The notes: generated by a model not told the origin, from the letters alone. A stretch of DNA of 64,000 nt from Diphasiastrum complanatum (GCA_029204225.1 CM055093.1:3998056-4062055); one strand, 5' to 3'. Numbered from the stretch's first letter, positions 46,660 through 58,585 are shown. Numbers and translations are program-made.

Positions 46660-46955
46660 CTTTCCACAAAGGAAACACCTTTCCTTGGACTTTTCCTTCT
46701 TGTATTTGCATTTCGAACTTGAAGCTCATCCTTCACCTCGGCCCCCTTGCTTTGGTTCTTCTTGGATGGATTGGTCTTCTTTTTGTAGCATCTTGAGGAA
46801 AAATATCTTTCCTTGCCACAAAGGTTGCACTTAGGATCCTTTCTTTCCTTCAATAGGATGCCACCTACTGATGCTATGTGAATAAAAACTTGTGATATGA
46901 TTCTATAAATGTAATTTGTGACTCTCAAGAGACTAGATTTGAACATCTTCAACAA
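46656..46955 (-). pseudogene. Zinc-knuckle lead of the element B protein
   Basis: The frame contains GILLKERKDPKCNLCGKERY followed by FSSRCYKKKT. It is a CX2CX4(Y)X4C knuckle with Tyr at the His position. The frame then shifts out of phase with the 348-residue ORF. Confidence 0.6.
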
Positions 46956-48540
46956 TCTAGAAGGATCTACAAAAGATCTAGCTCACAAACCTAAGAATCA
47001 ATCTTCACAGTAATGACTAGTCACTTGGAAACTTTGCTTTGATCACTAAGACAAAAGCACACAATCTTTGAATCAAATCACTAAAGAAATCAAATTTAAT
47101 CTCCTATTGGACTCATCAAATACCAATGACTCTTTCTTTTGAAATTTGAAATGGATATGAAAAAGATTTGACACCTAGATTTTCCTTTTCACTTGACTAG
47201 TTCTGTCAACACTTGAGATTTTTGAACAAAAGATGGGTTTTGTTTCAAATACATGAAAATCAAACGTAATCACTTCTTTTGGACTCACTCTTGACCCAAA
47301 TAATCTCACACTTGAGATTTAGAATGAATTTGATTTGATTTGACAACAAACTATACCACCAATTTTTCACAAAGATTAAAAATTTAGACAACTAGAGATT
47401 CACAAAGATCTCAACCATGCATGAATACTCAAATATGGACTCCTCCTCATTCTAGACATCCAATGGGATCATAAATTGACCCTCACACTCTCACAAAGAA
47501 AGTTGAATAGAACTAATTTGAGTTTCATACATTCTATGTCAATTTTTGCTCAACAAATTGAATTCAATCACTCCTATTGAATTCCACCAATTACTCTACT
47601 TTTTAAGACTTGGAATGAAATTCAAAATCAAAAGTTGTGATTTTTCTCACTAAGATATTGTGCTTCAAAGATCTAATACCACTTAGAAAGACTTGATCAC
47701 CTAGGAGAAGACAAATTCTTCACCTATAACAACACATAATGAGCTTCTAGATCTTGCCCTCTACAAAGGAAGGAATTCTTAGAAAATTGGATCTCTCTCT
47801 ACACATTTGCCATAGACACCTTAATGACTCTTTTCAAACCTTACAGTCACTCAAACAAATTGAGTAGGATTGAACAATGTGACTTAGATCTCAATCTCTT
47901 TTCTAGAACTCTCAATTTAAGCCAATCTATGTTAAATTCTACAAAAGATTTGCATAGATGCTCTATATGCACTAGAAACTCTCAAAGGTTTCACTTGGAG
48001 GACAGATCCAAGGATGTTTTCTAGCAAATTGATGCTTATAAACTTGACCCTATCACTCTTGAACAAATCTAGAGTGATGGTACAATGGATTTCATCCTCT
48101 CACCTTGCATATCACTCCTTAATCTATGATTTTTAGCAAAATCTCTCTTAACTTCAACATACACTCAAAAAATCAGAGAAGATCAATTATGCACCTATTT
48201 CAAGCTTCAATTTTAATTTTTTGGCTGATCTAATCCAAGAACTAATCAAAGGATTAGATTAACTATAGAAAATGCTTGATTTTGCACCAAAAATCACTCA
48301 AATTGGGTATGTGAGTCAAATTCTACAAATTTTTGAAATTTATCAGCCAAAACCAAATATGTACAGACTCACACGTGTGAAAAGGGTTCCTACAGCCCAC
48401 AACAAGATCTGGACCAAAAATTTTGAGGATAGCTATCAAATCCAACTCGCTACACAAAATTTGACTAGTTTCCAAAAAAGTGCTAATTTTGCTTTGATTT
48501 GGATTAACCCTATCAATTTCAACAAAACCTCTTGTACTTG
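46956..48540 (-). other. Long non-coding leader of element B
   Basis: About 1.6 kb, collinear with 20521-22155 of A with small indels. No coding region is recognised on either strand. Confidence 0.6.
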
Positions 48541-48552
48541 GCTCTGATACCA
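48541..48552 (-). other. Primer-binding site of element B
   Basis: GCTCTGATACCA (minus: TGGTATCAGAGC) directly abuts the right LTR. Confidence 0.92.
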
Positions 48553-49384
48553 TGTGAAAAAAGTACAAAAAGGACCATGAGTGGATCCTAATCTGATCCT
48601 CAAGAGGGATTGGTTGTCAAATTACTTGATCTATCAATCTACTTCAGATTAAGATCAATGTAGATCAATTCTAGACACAAAATCCTAACAAGAACAATCA
48701 TTAATTGAAGGTAAGTGTACTTTATGGTTTCACACGTGTGAAACACTGTCTGAGAATGGACTCCAACTTGAAAATCAAGTACACATTGATAGAACCTCAA
48801 AACAATCAAAACAAATGTAGACAAATGGAGAGAATCACTCAAAATTGCTTCCAAAACCAAGATTGGTGTCTCACATTGATTATGGCCAAATGTGGCTCTA
48901 TATATACAATAAGTGGGAGCTCATGGTACTGATCATCCCTATGATCCCACATGTGTGAAGGTGCTTTGTCATATGATGATTCATCATGCAAAACTGACAC
49001 TTGGACAAAACCTTCTATATTGGGCACTTTGGTTCCATTTTCCTTCTATATGGAGATCTAGTTGGAAATCGTCTAGAAGTCAAAATTCGCCTACTTTAAC
49101 TTATTCCACACGTGTGAGATGTCCTCTACACATGGGATATGACACTTATCCAAAGGATGCGGCTCATGCAATCAATAGATTGATGCCATGTGTCATATGT
49201 CTAGAAAACTAGTTTTTGGCCATTTTAGCCACTAGAACTTGAATTAAATCATATGTACAACATATATGATTATGGTACATGACAAGTACACTAGTTTCAC
49301 ATGTGGGAACAGGCTCCACACATGTTTGTTTATCTATATACAAGATTTTTGGCCTCTACCAAGCTTATTTTTGTATTTTTCACA
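48553..49384 (-). repeat. 5' LTR of element B (right)
   Basis: TGTGAAAAAAGTAC ... GTATTTTTCACA in plus. The palindrome GTTTCACACGTGTGAAAC is at 48727-48744 and the TATA box (minus) near 48896-48908. Confidence 0.93.
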
Positions 49385-49389
49385 ATTTG

Positions 49390-50490
49390 GCCTAATCATC
49401 TACTAACATTTGTGCATTCAAAGTACCCCCAGAACTCAAGATAGATAACTTTTACTAATTTTCATAGGAAATAGCCATAATACTAATGATAGAACAAGGG
49501 AAAAAAGAGAAGTTATACCAAAAAAAGTTGAAAAAGAACAAAGAAACAAACATAAAATAACATAAACAAGTAAGAATCATGGGGTGGAAAAGTCCAAGTA
49601 CCCCCAAAACTCAAGATTTAAATTTCCACACTCCTCCTTAAAAGATATCTATCTAATTTTACATAGATATTGGAATCAAGAAAAGATTAGATCTTAACTT
49701 GATGAAGACACTCTTGAACAATGGTTTGGTGAGGAGATCAACAATACATGATGATGATCCAACATGCTCCAAGTTGATCTCTCCTCCAATAGCAATTTCC
49801 CTTACAAAATGTTGTGCAACTTCAATATTTTTTCTTCTTGCATGGAAGATAGGATTGTTGGCAAGATCTTGAGCCGAGATGTTGTCACACTTGATGATAG
49901 GTAGATCTTCTTCTTTGATGCACTTGAGCTCCAAAAGCAATCTTTTGATCCATAGAACCTCTTTAGTAGTTGTTGTAAGGGCCTCGTACTCGGTTTTACA
50001 AGATGATAGTGATATAGTGTCTTGTTTCTTGGATAGCCAAGATATAAGATTTTCTCCAAAAAAGATAGTAAAGGGACTTGTGGATTTCCTATCCACTTTG
50101 TCACTTTCAAAATCCGAATCCGAGTAGGCAACCATTGATAGATCCTTGTTTTTTGTAGAATAATCCATAGTCAAGTGTAGAGGAAACATATCTCAAGATT
50201 CTTTTGGCCAATTTCCAATGATGGGCTTTTTTATCTTGCATGAATTGACTTCAAATCAGGCCTAGTTATAGTCAACCAAATAAGGGAGCCAATAAGACTC
50301 CTAAAAAGGGTGATGACCTCGAAGGATCTTTCATCTCCCTTGATAGGATCTTTTACAACATGCTCCATAGGTGTATCTATACTCTTGAAATTTTCCATAT
50401 GAAACGTTTTTAGCATAGAAAGAGCATATCTAGATTGACTAATGAAAGCGTGATCTTGACATAGATCTATTTCTAAGTGTTGCAATTCGC
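49390..50490 (-). pseudogene. copia I: RT end, RNase H and start of 3' LTR
   Basis: From 50490 downwards in sense: CQDHAFISQSRYALSMLKTF, SIDTPMEHVVKDPIKGDERS and LIGSLIWLTITRPDL. RNase H follows, SMVAYSDSDFESDKVDRKST, FFGENLISWLSKKQDTISLS, SCKTEYEALTTTTKEVLWIK, IKCDNISAQDLANNPIFHAR and VDLLTKPLFKSVFIKLR. The purine tract AAGGAGGAGTG is at 49629-49639 and the LTR begins at 49630 (minus), cut by B at 49384. A frameshift lies near 50200. The N-terminal RT and everything before it are missing. Confidence 0.82.
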
Positions 50491-51420
50491 ATTTTTTGCA
50501 CTTTCCGAAAACTGCAACACTTACCTTCGACTTCTTCCGTTTAATCATTTTTGAAAAAGTCAACTTGTTCATAGTTCAACAAATTAACTTTTTCAACACC
50601 TTCATCTTTTTTCACAATTTTCCAAAAAATGCGAAGAGAGAGAAAATTCCAAAAGGTCATTTATTTTTAAAAATTAAATTGTTAAAGGCACCTTCGCCAA
50701 CTTTTTAAGGGCACCTGCAAGTTATTTTAAAGGTACCTTTGGCTTCTTCTCTTTTTTTCGAAAAGTGTGAGAAAGTTACTGTTAATACATCTTCGCATTA
50801 CAGAGATCTTCGCTAATTTGAGGGCACCTTCAACTTTCTAAGGGTGCCTTATTAGGACACCTTCGGCTTTTTTGCAAAAAACCCAAAGAGAGAGAAAAAT
50901 GCCGAAGGTCATCTAAAATGAACGAGGTTCGTTCCCACGTTATTTTGCGAAACACCATGCGAAGTGACAGAGATTTGCGACGTCCTCGTCCGCGTCAACG
51001 ATCCTGATTTGTTGACTGTATACACTATGTATAGTTGTCACAGAAGCCATATACTTCCAAGTACAACGACTTTTCCAATTAGGTGACAAACATTCAACGT
51101 AATTAATACACGAATGAAATCTATAAATAGATCATCCAAGCACAGATTATTCGTTGCTCCGTCCATGAGACGTATTATTTGAGCCTCCCAATTATGCCAT
51201 CAATTTTTGGTTGCAATTGTTATTTGTACTGTGCTTCAATATAATACAGCAATAGCATGTTTTTTGTGTACAACGTAGATGAATGCTTGTTGTGATTGAA
51301 TGCACTTTCATTGTTGTTTGATCGTGCTTGTATACTCACTCTGATCAGAACACGGACGTCTACGACTCCTCAGTTTATGATCAGACGATGACTATCTTTG
51401 ACGCCTGAGGAACTCGCGAT
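50491..51420 (+). repeat. LTR-like block with TATA box (possible solo LTR)
   Basis: Starts where copia I stops. It contains repeated GGCACCTT(C/T) motifs (six or so between 50685 and 50865) and two copies of an AGAGAGAGAAAA...(A/G)AAGGTCAT block (50633, 50887). A TATA box, CTATAAATAGA, is at 51120-51130, with a downstream region typical of an R/U5. No second copy or target duplication can be recognised, so boundaries and nature are uncertain. Confidence 0.4.
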
Positions 51421-53112
51421 ATCATACTGCTCTTCCATTTGTTTCAAGAACTATACTTCACATTGAATTTGATTTCAGTAGTACCACACACAAACCATCT
51501 GTAATATCTTCAGTGGACTGTACTCTTGTTTTAGAGTATGAATTCATTTTTAAAACCTCTATGACAAGCCTTAACCAATGAAGATATTGAAATTGGAGCG
51601 AACATGGTCGAACTCTCATGGCTACCCTTAGAACCAGCACCTGAACCTTGTGAACAAGAGCTCCTCCCATGGTTCTCTGTAATCACCTTAGCAAATGATG
51701 TGGGGTTCTCCAATGAACAAGCACTATTCTATTTCGATCCAACATCAATACAGAGAAAATGTAATACCAAAAGACGTCCCCAGCCTCCAAGTGGCCATAA
51801 AAGAATGATTTGACAAAAGTAAGTCTACACAGCGACCTCATAAACCTATGTGAAACCAAAACAATTGCCTTACATGCCCTGTACACTGAAAAGAGACAAC
51901 AAAAATATTGGCATGACCATGTTCTAAAACAAAAGGATTTATGTATCATATAGCAAGGTGTCGAAAGGCAAACTAAAATTTTCAAGCTTGGGCCGATACA
52001 AGGTAACAAAGATTTATGAAAATGTGTTGTACAACTTGCCACCTTGGAAGGGACCCCATTACCAACTTACCAACCTTGGATTTCTTCGTTGTTTGTGATC
52101 GTTTTGGATGCCGTAAGGACAGGAAGGAAGCTAATCACATTGTCAACCAGCCATGGAGAGATTCTGAGGTTGTCAGAGATTTGTCTCCAGACAGTTAACC
52201 TAGCAGATTTGCGGTAAAAGGTGAAGAAAAGCCACTTTGTCAAGTTGAGCTAAAATCACCTTTTTCCACGGAATTTCTCGAGTGAACACTCTACAGACTT
52301 GGAATCAATAGGGCGACCCTGCTCCAGGCCTCAAATCGTGCTCAAATTGATCCACAAGCGAGTTAGATCAAACAAAAATCAGTGTGGGGAGGCGCGGCCA
52401 TAGACAGGGAGGTCGCGGACTGTTCGTGCGTGGAAGCAGGGTAAGAGCATAGCGTTTCGAAGTGGACAATGTCTACAAGACTCTCCATTGGTGCATAAAA
52501 ATGCTCAGATCCGTTGGACAGAGGAGTTACAAGATCGACGGCTCAGATTATGCTACCCAGAAGGGATATCCACAGTTGGATCAGACTCAACCATTGGATG
52601 GAGTCTGAAGGGTTGTTGAAGAGGGCCCTGAAGAAGTGAAGTGCATTTTAGCCTTCAACTTCATTAAAAAATTTCATACTGAAATTGGATTTGGGTCCCT
52701 TCACAAGTGAAGAGTGAAGTTTTTTCAAGGTGAAGAAACAGTTCAAAAATTAGAAAAGTCCCTATTTTTGGGTCCTTTGCCCGTTTTGACCCAAACGAAA
52801 GGCTATAACCTCCAAACGAAGGGCACCCGGACTATACCTACAAGTACGGTACAACAAAACAGAGTGATTGCAGTGGAGAAAGTGTTCGGAGTACGTTAGA
52901 AGTGATTTCACCATTCCACTAGGCACGTTGTTGGGAGTTGACGATTGAGTGCATTTCGGAAGGCGACGCCGATTTGGCTCTCACATTGGTGGAAAAGAGG
53001 CGAGTGGCCTGGTAAGGAAAAAAGTGCAGGTCATTATTTTCAACTTCTGACATCACTGTTGGCCTTGACATACTGTTTTTAGCCTACGGCAGAAGTTTCA
53101 AGCAGTTTTGCG
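51421..53112. other. Spacer, probably retroelement leader sequence
   Basis: No conserved domain is visible in the open frames here (51458-51670, 51683-52042, 52714-52899). Because it lies between an LTR-like block and a gag start on the same strand, it may be the leader or decayed 5' part of one element. Confidence 0.35.
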
Positions 53113-53274
53113 ATGGCAAACATGGGAGAGTCCATTTTGAGTGAAAGTAGCAAATTAGACGGGATTTCTAACTATGCAGTGTGGAAATTCAAAATCAAAA
53201 AGATGAGGAAAGCTTTGACCTTCATTAACTTGTCAGTGAAGGATCACATCATTACCCACAACGATTTGTGTTAG
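53113..53274 (+). pseudogene. copia-type gag N-terminus
   Basis: Starts MANMGESILSESSKLDGISN, then YAVWKFKIKKMRKALTFINL and SVKDHIITH, and stops after 53 residues. The LDG.(S/T)NYAVWK.K pattern marks the start of copia gag. A middle segment is deleted between KIKKMRKAL and INLSVKD. The latter phrase recurs at 14460-14720. Confidence 0.65.
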
Positions 53275-55125
53275 GAAGTCCAATCATCAAAATCAACCAA
53301 TGTAAGGAAAAAATCAAGTGACGAATGATTTGTTACAAACCATTCACAAAGATACTACCATTCACCCCCATGCACTAAACTATAGAACACTAGGCTACAA
53401 TGTCCCATCATACCACATCCTACTATCAATGTTACCTCACCTTCTTCTTGAGGCTAAGGATATCATCTTGGCCTAACCATGCCTGAGAAGAGCTCTCCAT
53501 CCTCAGGGTGAGAATGAGTCCAAACTCACTTGGTGACCTACCTCTATATACATAGTGCAAGTGGAGTCACCTCCACCAACATGATCTTGTCACAAATCAT
53601 TGACACAGTTACACAGATTAGGTGCATGCATCACCATGAGTCAATAATCAGAGGTTGTTTTGAGCCAATAATAGAACATTGACATGTGGCACCCAAATAA
53701 TCTTTGGTTCCATATTATCATTCATTCTTGTATAATGAGATCATCACCTCAGATAATTTGTTACATGCGCATATAGGTACATAACATTTTCTCCTTCTAA
53801 AGAGATAAAAACCAAGAAAAGTTAGTCTTTTAGCTTGGCTTCTCTCTCCCAAGTGTCCTCTTCATTTGATTTCCAAATCTGAAGTACTAGATATCTAAAA
53901 ACCATATGATTTCTCAATTTGGTGTTGACAAACATAGGTAATCTTCTCTAGCACCACTAGTACAAAAGTATTCAAATCCTGCAATTCAATTACTCACCTT
54001 TTGAAATTAGATCATCATTTCTACTAATTCCTTTTTTTTTTAATACTTATGTCTAAAGATGTTGTACTGTGGAGATAGTTATGACATTTCTAAGTTTAAA
54101 GTATATTAGAATCTGCTGAAATTTTAGGATGCACCCAAGTTTTGAATTCAATTCATTGAGGTGAACGATTGTAGTTAGCACGAAACTAAAGTTAGAAATT
54201 AGTTTAGATTTAATTTATATTTTTTTAGCTCTAAATATGATATTGTACATATTTTAAAATTAATTAGATTTACTATATTTGGTTGTAACTGGGAATTGAC
54301 CCACAATGGACATATCGGTTGGCACTCGTCCCATAATTGTCTACTTATGTTAGCTGGGTAGCCACACTAATAGGAGATTAGCCTGTATAGTATGATTTTG
54401 GTTTCTTTGTGCTATACTTAGGGGCATGTCTTGAGTTTGTGAGTGTTTTTGGCCCATACTGGGCCTACTTAATGAGGTACGTGTTATTCTAGTTAGAATT
54501 TGTTTTGCCCATGCAATGTGGGGCTTTTCATATACGTACAGATTTTCTTTGTTAATTCATTAACTTTTGTTGTGCCATTTTTGAGAGCTTGAGGTGCTTG
54601 AGCTATGGTGATTATGGTTGTAATCTGCATACTGCACTAGATCTTCAAAAAGTTAACCTGATATCTAAGCAACATGGTGTTGCATGTATGTACGATCTGG
54701 TGGAGGTATTGATTGGCGTCATACACCATGAGAGCCAGCATAGTGGGAAGCCTTGGGAGAAGGACTCCATACAAGGTATCAAAAGTATGGATGTCTAGAA
54801 ACAACAAAGTATTTAGAACAATGGAAGTCATAGAGTTTTGGGAAGAATTTTGAAAAAAATACTCAAAACGAAGAATTGTTTCATAAAGTGACTGTGACAG
54901 AAAGCTACCCAGAACTCTTTCAATAATTCGTCAATTTTTGGGAGGAGTAGATCAAAAGGTGGAGCAAGGTAGTGTCATCTCAAGATCGAGAGGATTTCGA
55001 CATTCATTTACAATGGGAGGAGAAATAAGCAGTTCAAAGAACTAGCTACGATAGTCAGGGTTTTGAAAAATCAGAAAACCACGAATTTTTCTCTATAGTT
55101 GATGGAATTGGACACTATAAAGTGC
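53275..55125. other. Spacer with decayed repeats
   Basis: No gene. The open frame 54589-54798 begins in a block, GAGAGCTTGAGGTG(C/T)TTGAGC to AAAAAGTTAAC (54574-54656), whose diverged copy lies at 60308-60385 on the other side of E2. Confidence 0.45.
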
Positions 55126-55130
55126 TATCT

Positions 55131-55778
55131 ATGAAGGACTTCAGATCATTGATGATCCAATCCACAAAAAAGATTTTGGGTTACAAAAGAAGATACTCTA
55201 CCAATTTCAGCATCTAGAAAAATCAGCATCTACACACAAAATGAGATGCAAACTCTAATAGAGCTTGATCAAACATTAATCCAATGATAAAGTATTGTTG
55301 TTGTCCGTACAAATCCAACAAACTACTGTCTTTCACACTTGCAAATCCAAAAATAGCAAAAATATAGATCATTCTACACATTGAATTGCATGCAATCACA
55401 AGTATAGTGTACCAATGGATAGTAGAACCCAAGAAAACCATGTATAAGCATGAAATCAGATAGAGAAGAGAGAAGATGTGTGTCTCCATGATTTTTTTCC
55501 CTTTAATAGCAGGTCCAAACCCTATTTGGCCACTTGGTTTTCCCTCTAAAATGCTAACCCTACTATTTTGGGTCTAGATTCAAAGTACCCAACATTTAAA
55601 TTTGAATCTACTTAAACTCGCCTTCTAACTTCCCCACACTTTCAAAAAGTGTTTATTCAAATGAAATTTAGACTAATGAACTTTGAAAAGTCAAACTCTA
55701 AGTCTAAAACAAAATTGGCCTCAATTTGCCAAATATGAAAATATAGCAAATATAATCAAACTAGTTGAATCTTTCACA
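55131..55778 (-). repeat. 3' LTR of E2 (left)
   Basis: TATGAAGGACTTCAGATCAT ... GAATCTTTCACA in plus; bounded by CTATC on its left. Confidence 0.85.
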
Positions 55779-56371
55779 CTCCCTCTTCAACTAGTTTTAG
55801 CATAGATTTTGATAACACTCCAAGTGAAGTCCTATGCTTGATGAACACGTCCTTTCCTAGTGCTTTGGTGAAGATATCAGCTACACATTCCCTTGAGGAC
55901 ACATGTTGAAGCTCCACCTCCTTTTCAATGACTTGCTTCCTCACAAAATGATATTGCACCTCAATATGCTTGCTCCTAGCATGAAAGATAGGATTGGTTG
56001 CCAACCTTTGGGCTGATTGATTGTCACAAAAGATGATTGGGATCTCTAAAAAATCCAGCAAGTGAAAATCCTTGATCATCCTCTTGATCCATACCATCTC
56101 CTTTGTGCAATGTGTAAGAGCTTTGTACTCGGCCTCACTAGATGACAATGAGATAGTGGCTTGTTTCTTAGACATCCATGATATAGCTCCATCACCTATG
56201 AAAATACAATGAGCACTAATGGATTTCCTATTCATTACATCTCCAACATAGTCTGAATCTAAAAATCCAAAAATATTAGATGATGATCCCTCATACAATG
56301 TGCCAAAATCTCGAGTTCCAATGATGTACCTCAAAACTCGCTTTCCTAGCTTCCAATGCTCCTCACTAGGA
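55774..56371 (-). pseudogene. copia RNase H and C-terminal pol of E2
   Basis: Within the open frame 56772-55774: EEHWKLGKRVLRYIIGTRDF, GFLDSDYVGDVMNRKSISAH, GDGAISWMSKKQATISLSSS, EAEYKALTHCTKEMVWIKRM, IIFCDNQSAQRLATNPIFHA, RSKHIEVQYHFVRKQV, VADIFTKALGKDVF, ending KLVEEGV next to the LTR. This is a full copia RNase H with its acidic residues (D in LDSDY, E in EAEY, D in CDNQSA) and no stop. The same frame extends without a break into the inserted segment. Confidence 0.9.
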
Positions 56372-57247
56372 CATGAAAAATCACATAGAATGTAAATGAG
56401 ATGATTCCTCCATGCTATTAACTTTGAATTCTCTGGAAAAATACAACAAACAAACAATAAATGTGAGTGATCAACATTTGCTTGCATGTCTCCTCCTTCT
56501 TTGTCCTTTGTTGCCATGTATCCACCATGACACTCCATGAATGAGCCTTCATCTTCATCTTGCCACAAGAAACCATCAAGCCTTGGAAATTCATGAGTAA
56601 GTGAGTTCATCCATGATACTAAAGCAGCACCATATGACTCCATAAACCAAGCAAGTTCTACTAATCCATCTTCAAGCTCTACCTGACACAAGAAAATGAC
56701 CATAAATTCACCAAAAGTTGACAATCTCCAAACCTTGGCACCAAGTAGCTCAACATTTGAGAGCTTGATCATAAATGAGTGATTTAATGAAACTCAAATA
56801 GCTTCATTTCCATCAACAAAACCAGCCAAGAATTCTAGTACAAATCCAACATCAAAATGATGCTCACCAATGTAGCTAGTTTTATCATATCTTGACAATT
56901 TGCACACATCCAGATGAAAATACTCAAACATGAGATAGAACAAGTAAAGTAAACTTGAACAACACTTACTTGCTGCTCAATTGACCTTAATTGAGTCTTA
57001 AATAAGCTACAAAAACAAATCCATAACATCTTTTCCAATTATCTCTCCTTTCATGCTCTTGACTAGGTCCAAATTGCCAACTTCCTTTTTGCCTTGTTGA
57101 AGCCCTTTGAGACCAACCTCTTGATCATCAACTTGACCATTAAATTCATTGAACAAAATTTGTTTTCCAGATCCATTACTTGATTTTATAGCAAGATAAC
57201 ATCCATCCACTTGCATAGCTCCATTTATACAAGAAGATCCACCAAAA
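56372..57247 (-). CDS. Non-copia coding segment replacing RT in E2
   Basis: In sense it begins FGGSSCINGAMQVDG. It continues FNGQVDDQEVGLKGLQQ, LDLVKSMKGEIIGKDVMDLF and FYLMFEYFHLDVCKLSRYDK. After that come HHFDVGFVLEFLAGFVDG, VELAWFMESYGAALVSW, SFMECHGGYMATKDKEGGD and WRNHLIYILCDFSC, fusing in frame to EEHWKLGKR of RNase H. A stop and shifts occur near 57000-56780; the last 130 codons are open into RNase H. The same motifs in the same order are found on the plus strand at about 11907-12612 (element H). No known domain can be named. Breakpoints are inferred by comparison with E1. Confidence 0.6.
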
Positions 57248-57702
57248 CATGTTTCACTCTTCATAAGAGCTTGATACTCAAGATCCATTGCTTGGTTCCA
57301 CTCCTCTTATTTCCTTGCCTCATCTACACTTGTAGGTTCATCAAAAGAGGTTAGGAAAACAACATAATTTTTTGAAACTACTTGCTTACCCTTTTCATCA
57401 TATGTGAGCCTTGAAGGTACTTGTCTTTCCCTTGATGTTCTCCTTGGCTTTTGACTTGATGAAGGTCCATCATCATCACTATCCAAAGTAGGATCCTTTA
57501 CATCAACATCAAGAATGTTAGATCCATCCACACATTTATCAATCATGCTTGAAGACACTTTTGGAATGTTTCCCTCATCAAAGATGACATCTCTACCAGC
57601 AATCACTTTCTTAGTAGAAGGAATGTAAACCTTGTAGGTTCTACTCACCTCACTATATCCAACAAAAATACCTCTTCTTGAAGAGGGATCCTCCTTGGTC
57701 AT
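57248..57702 (-). pseudogene. E2 post-integrase linker and RT stub
   Basis: RGIFVGYSEVSRTYKVYIPS, TKKVIAGRDVIFDEG, ERQVPSRLTYDEKGKQVVSK and EEWNQAMDLEYQALMKSETC. It is nearly identical to E1 up to the Cys where E2 departs. A stop (ARK-stop-EEW) occurs where E1 reads ARKEEEW. Confidence 0.8.
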
Positions 57703-58585
57703 ATCATCAAGAGTAATGTTGACATAACATGTGCATCCAAAGGTTCTTAGAAATTTGACATTGGCCTCCTCTTGAATAGCATCTCAAAAGGTGTCCTTCC
57801 ATCCAAAATAGCACTCGGCCACCTATTGCACAAGAAATTGGCACACAACAACGCTTGATCCCAAAATGGTTTGTAAAGATTAGCTCTTAACCTCATGGCT
57901 TTATCACTTTCACATAAAGTCCTATTCTTCCTTTCAGCCACTCCATTTTGTTGTGGGATCCTTGATGTTGTATACTCCCTCTTGATCCCATGCTCATAAA
58001 AAAAGGCCTTGAACTTGGTAGATATGTACTCACCACCATTGTCACTCCTTAAGCACTTGATCTTTGTGGAAAATTGGTTCTCCCTTGCATTATTGAACTT
58101 GATAAAGACTCATACACTTAATCCTTGCTCTTTAGAAGATAGATCCAACAAAATCTAGTAAAATCATCAATGATTGTTACATACATCTTAGCTCCACTAT
58201 TGCTAATTGTAATAAATCCATGAATATCCGAATATACAAGTTGAAAAGGCTTTGTAGATCTAGTATAAGGTAGTCTATGTGACTTAGACAAAGCACAAGA
58301 CTCACAAACATGCTTGATGCCACTAAAGGAACTTGAAAGACCTATCACGACCTTCTTTCTAGCCATTACCTCCAATGACTTGAAGTTGAGGTGTCCCATC
58401 CTTTTATGCCAAACCTCTTGAATAGGTATTTGCTCTCTTGCAACACATCCAACTTGGTTAGCAATAACACAAGAATCTAGTTTGAACAACTTCCCTTGCC
58501 TTTTACCTTTTTCAATCAAGACATTTTTCCTTTTGAAAGTGCTAAAAAAATGATGTGTTGATCCATTGCACTTGCTTAAATCCAA
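57703..58585 (-). pseudogene. copia pre-integrase and integrase of E2
   Basis: Sense order: FKRKNVLIEKGKRQGKLFKL, then the HHCC finger WHKRMGHLNFKSL...CESCALSKSHRLPY, then the catalytic core VYSDIHG, YVTIIDDFTRFCWIYLL, LRSDNGGEYISTKFKAFF, PQQNGVAERKNRTLCESDKA and PFEMLFKRR. D, D and E of the DDE triad are all encoded. Two or three frameshifts (near 58118, 57945 and 57780) break the frame. Confidence 0.87.

Larger units (their letters stand above)
44073..49384 (-). mobile_element. Complete non-autonomous LTR element B, sister of A
   Basis: Two 832-bp LTRs (44073-44904 and 48553-49384) enclose 3.65 kb. Target duplication ATTTG is at 44068-44072 and 49385-49389. It has the same PBS, purine tract, leader and coding layout as A, and no recognisable pol gene. 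By eye the LTRs differ at about 22 positions, so the insertion is about as old as A's. A and B differ more from each other than their own LTR pairs do, so they are independent insertions. Confidence 0.93.

Noticed and set aside
47824-48547. Plus-strand frames of 66-91 codons, mirrored at 21437-22122
   Set aside because: They are repeated only because A and B share the leader; their strand is antisense to the elements and the text is not protein-like.
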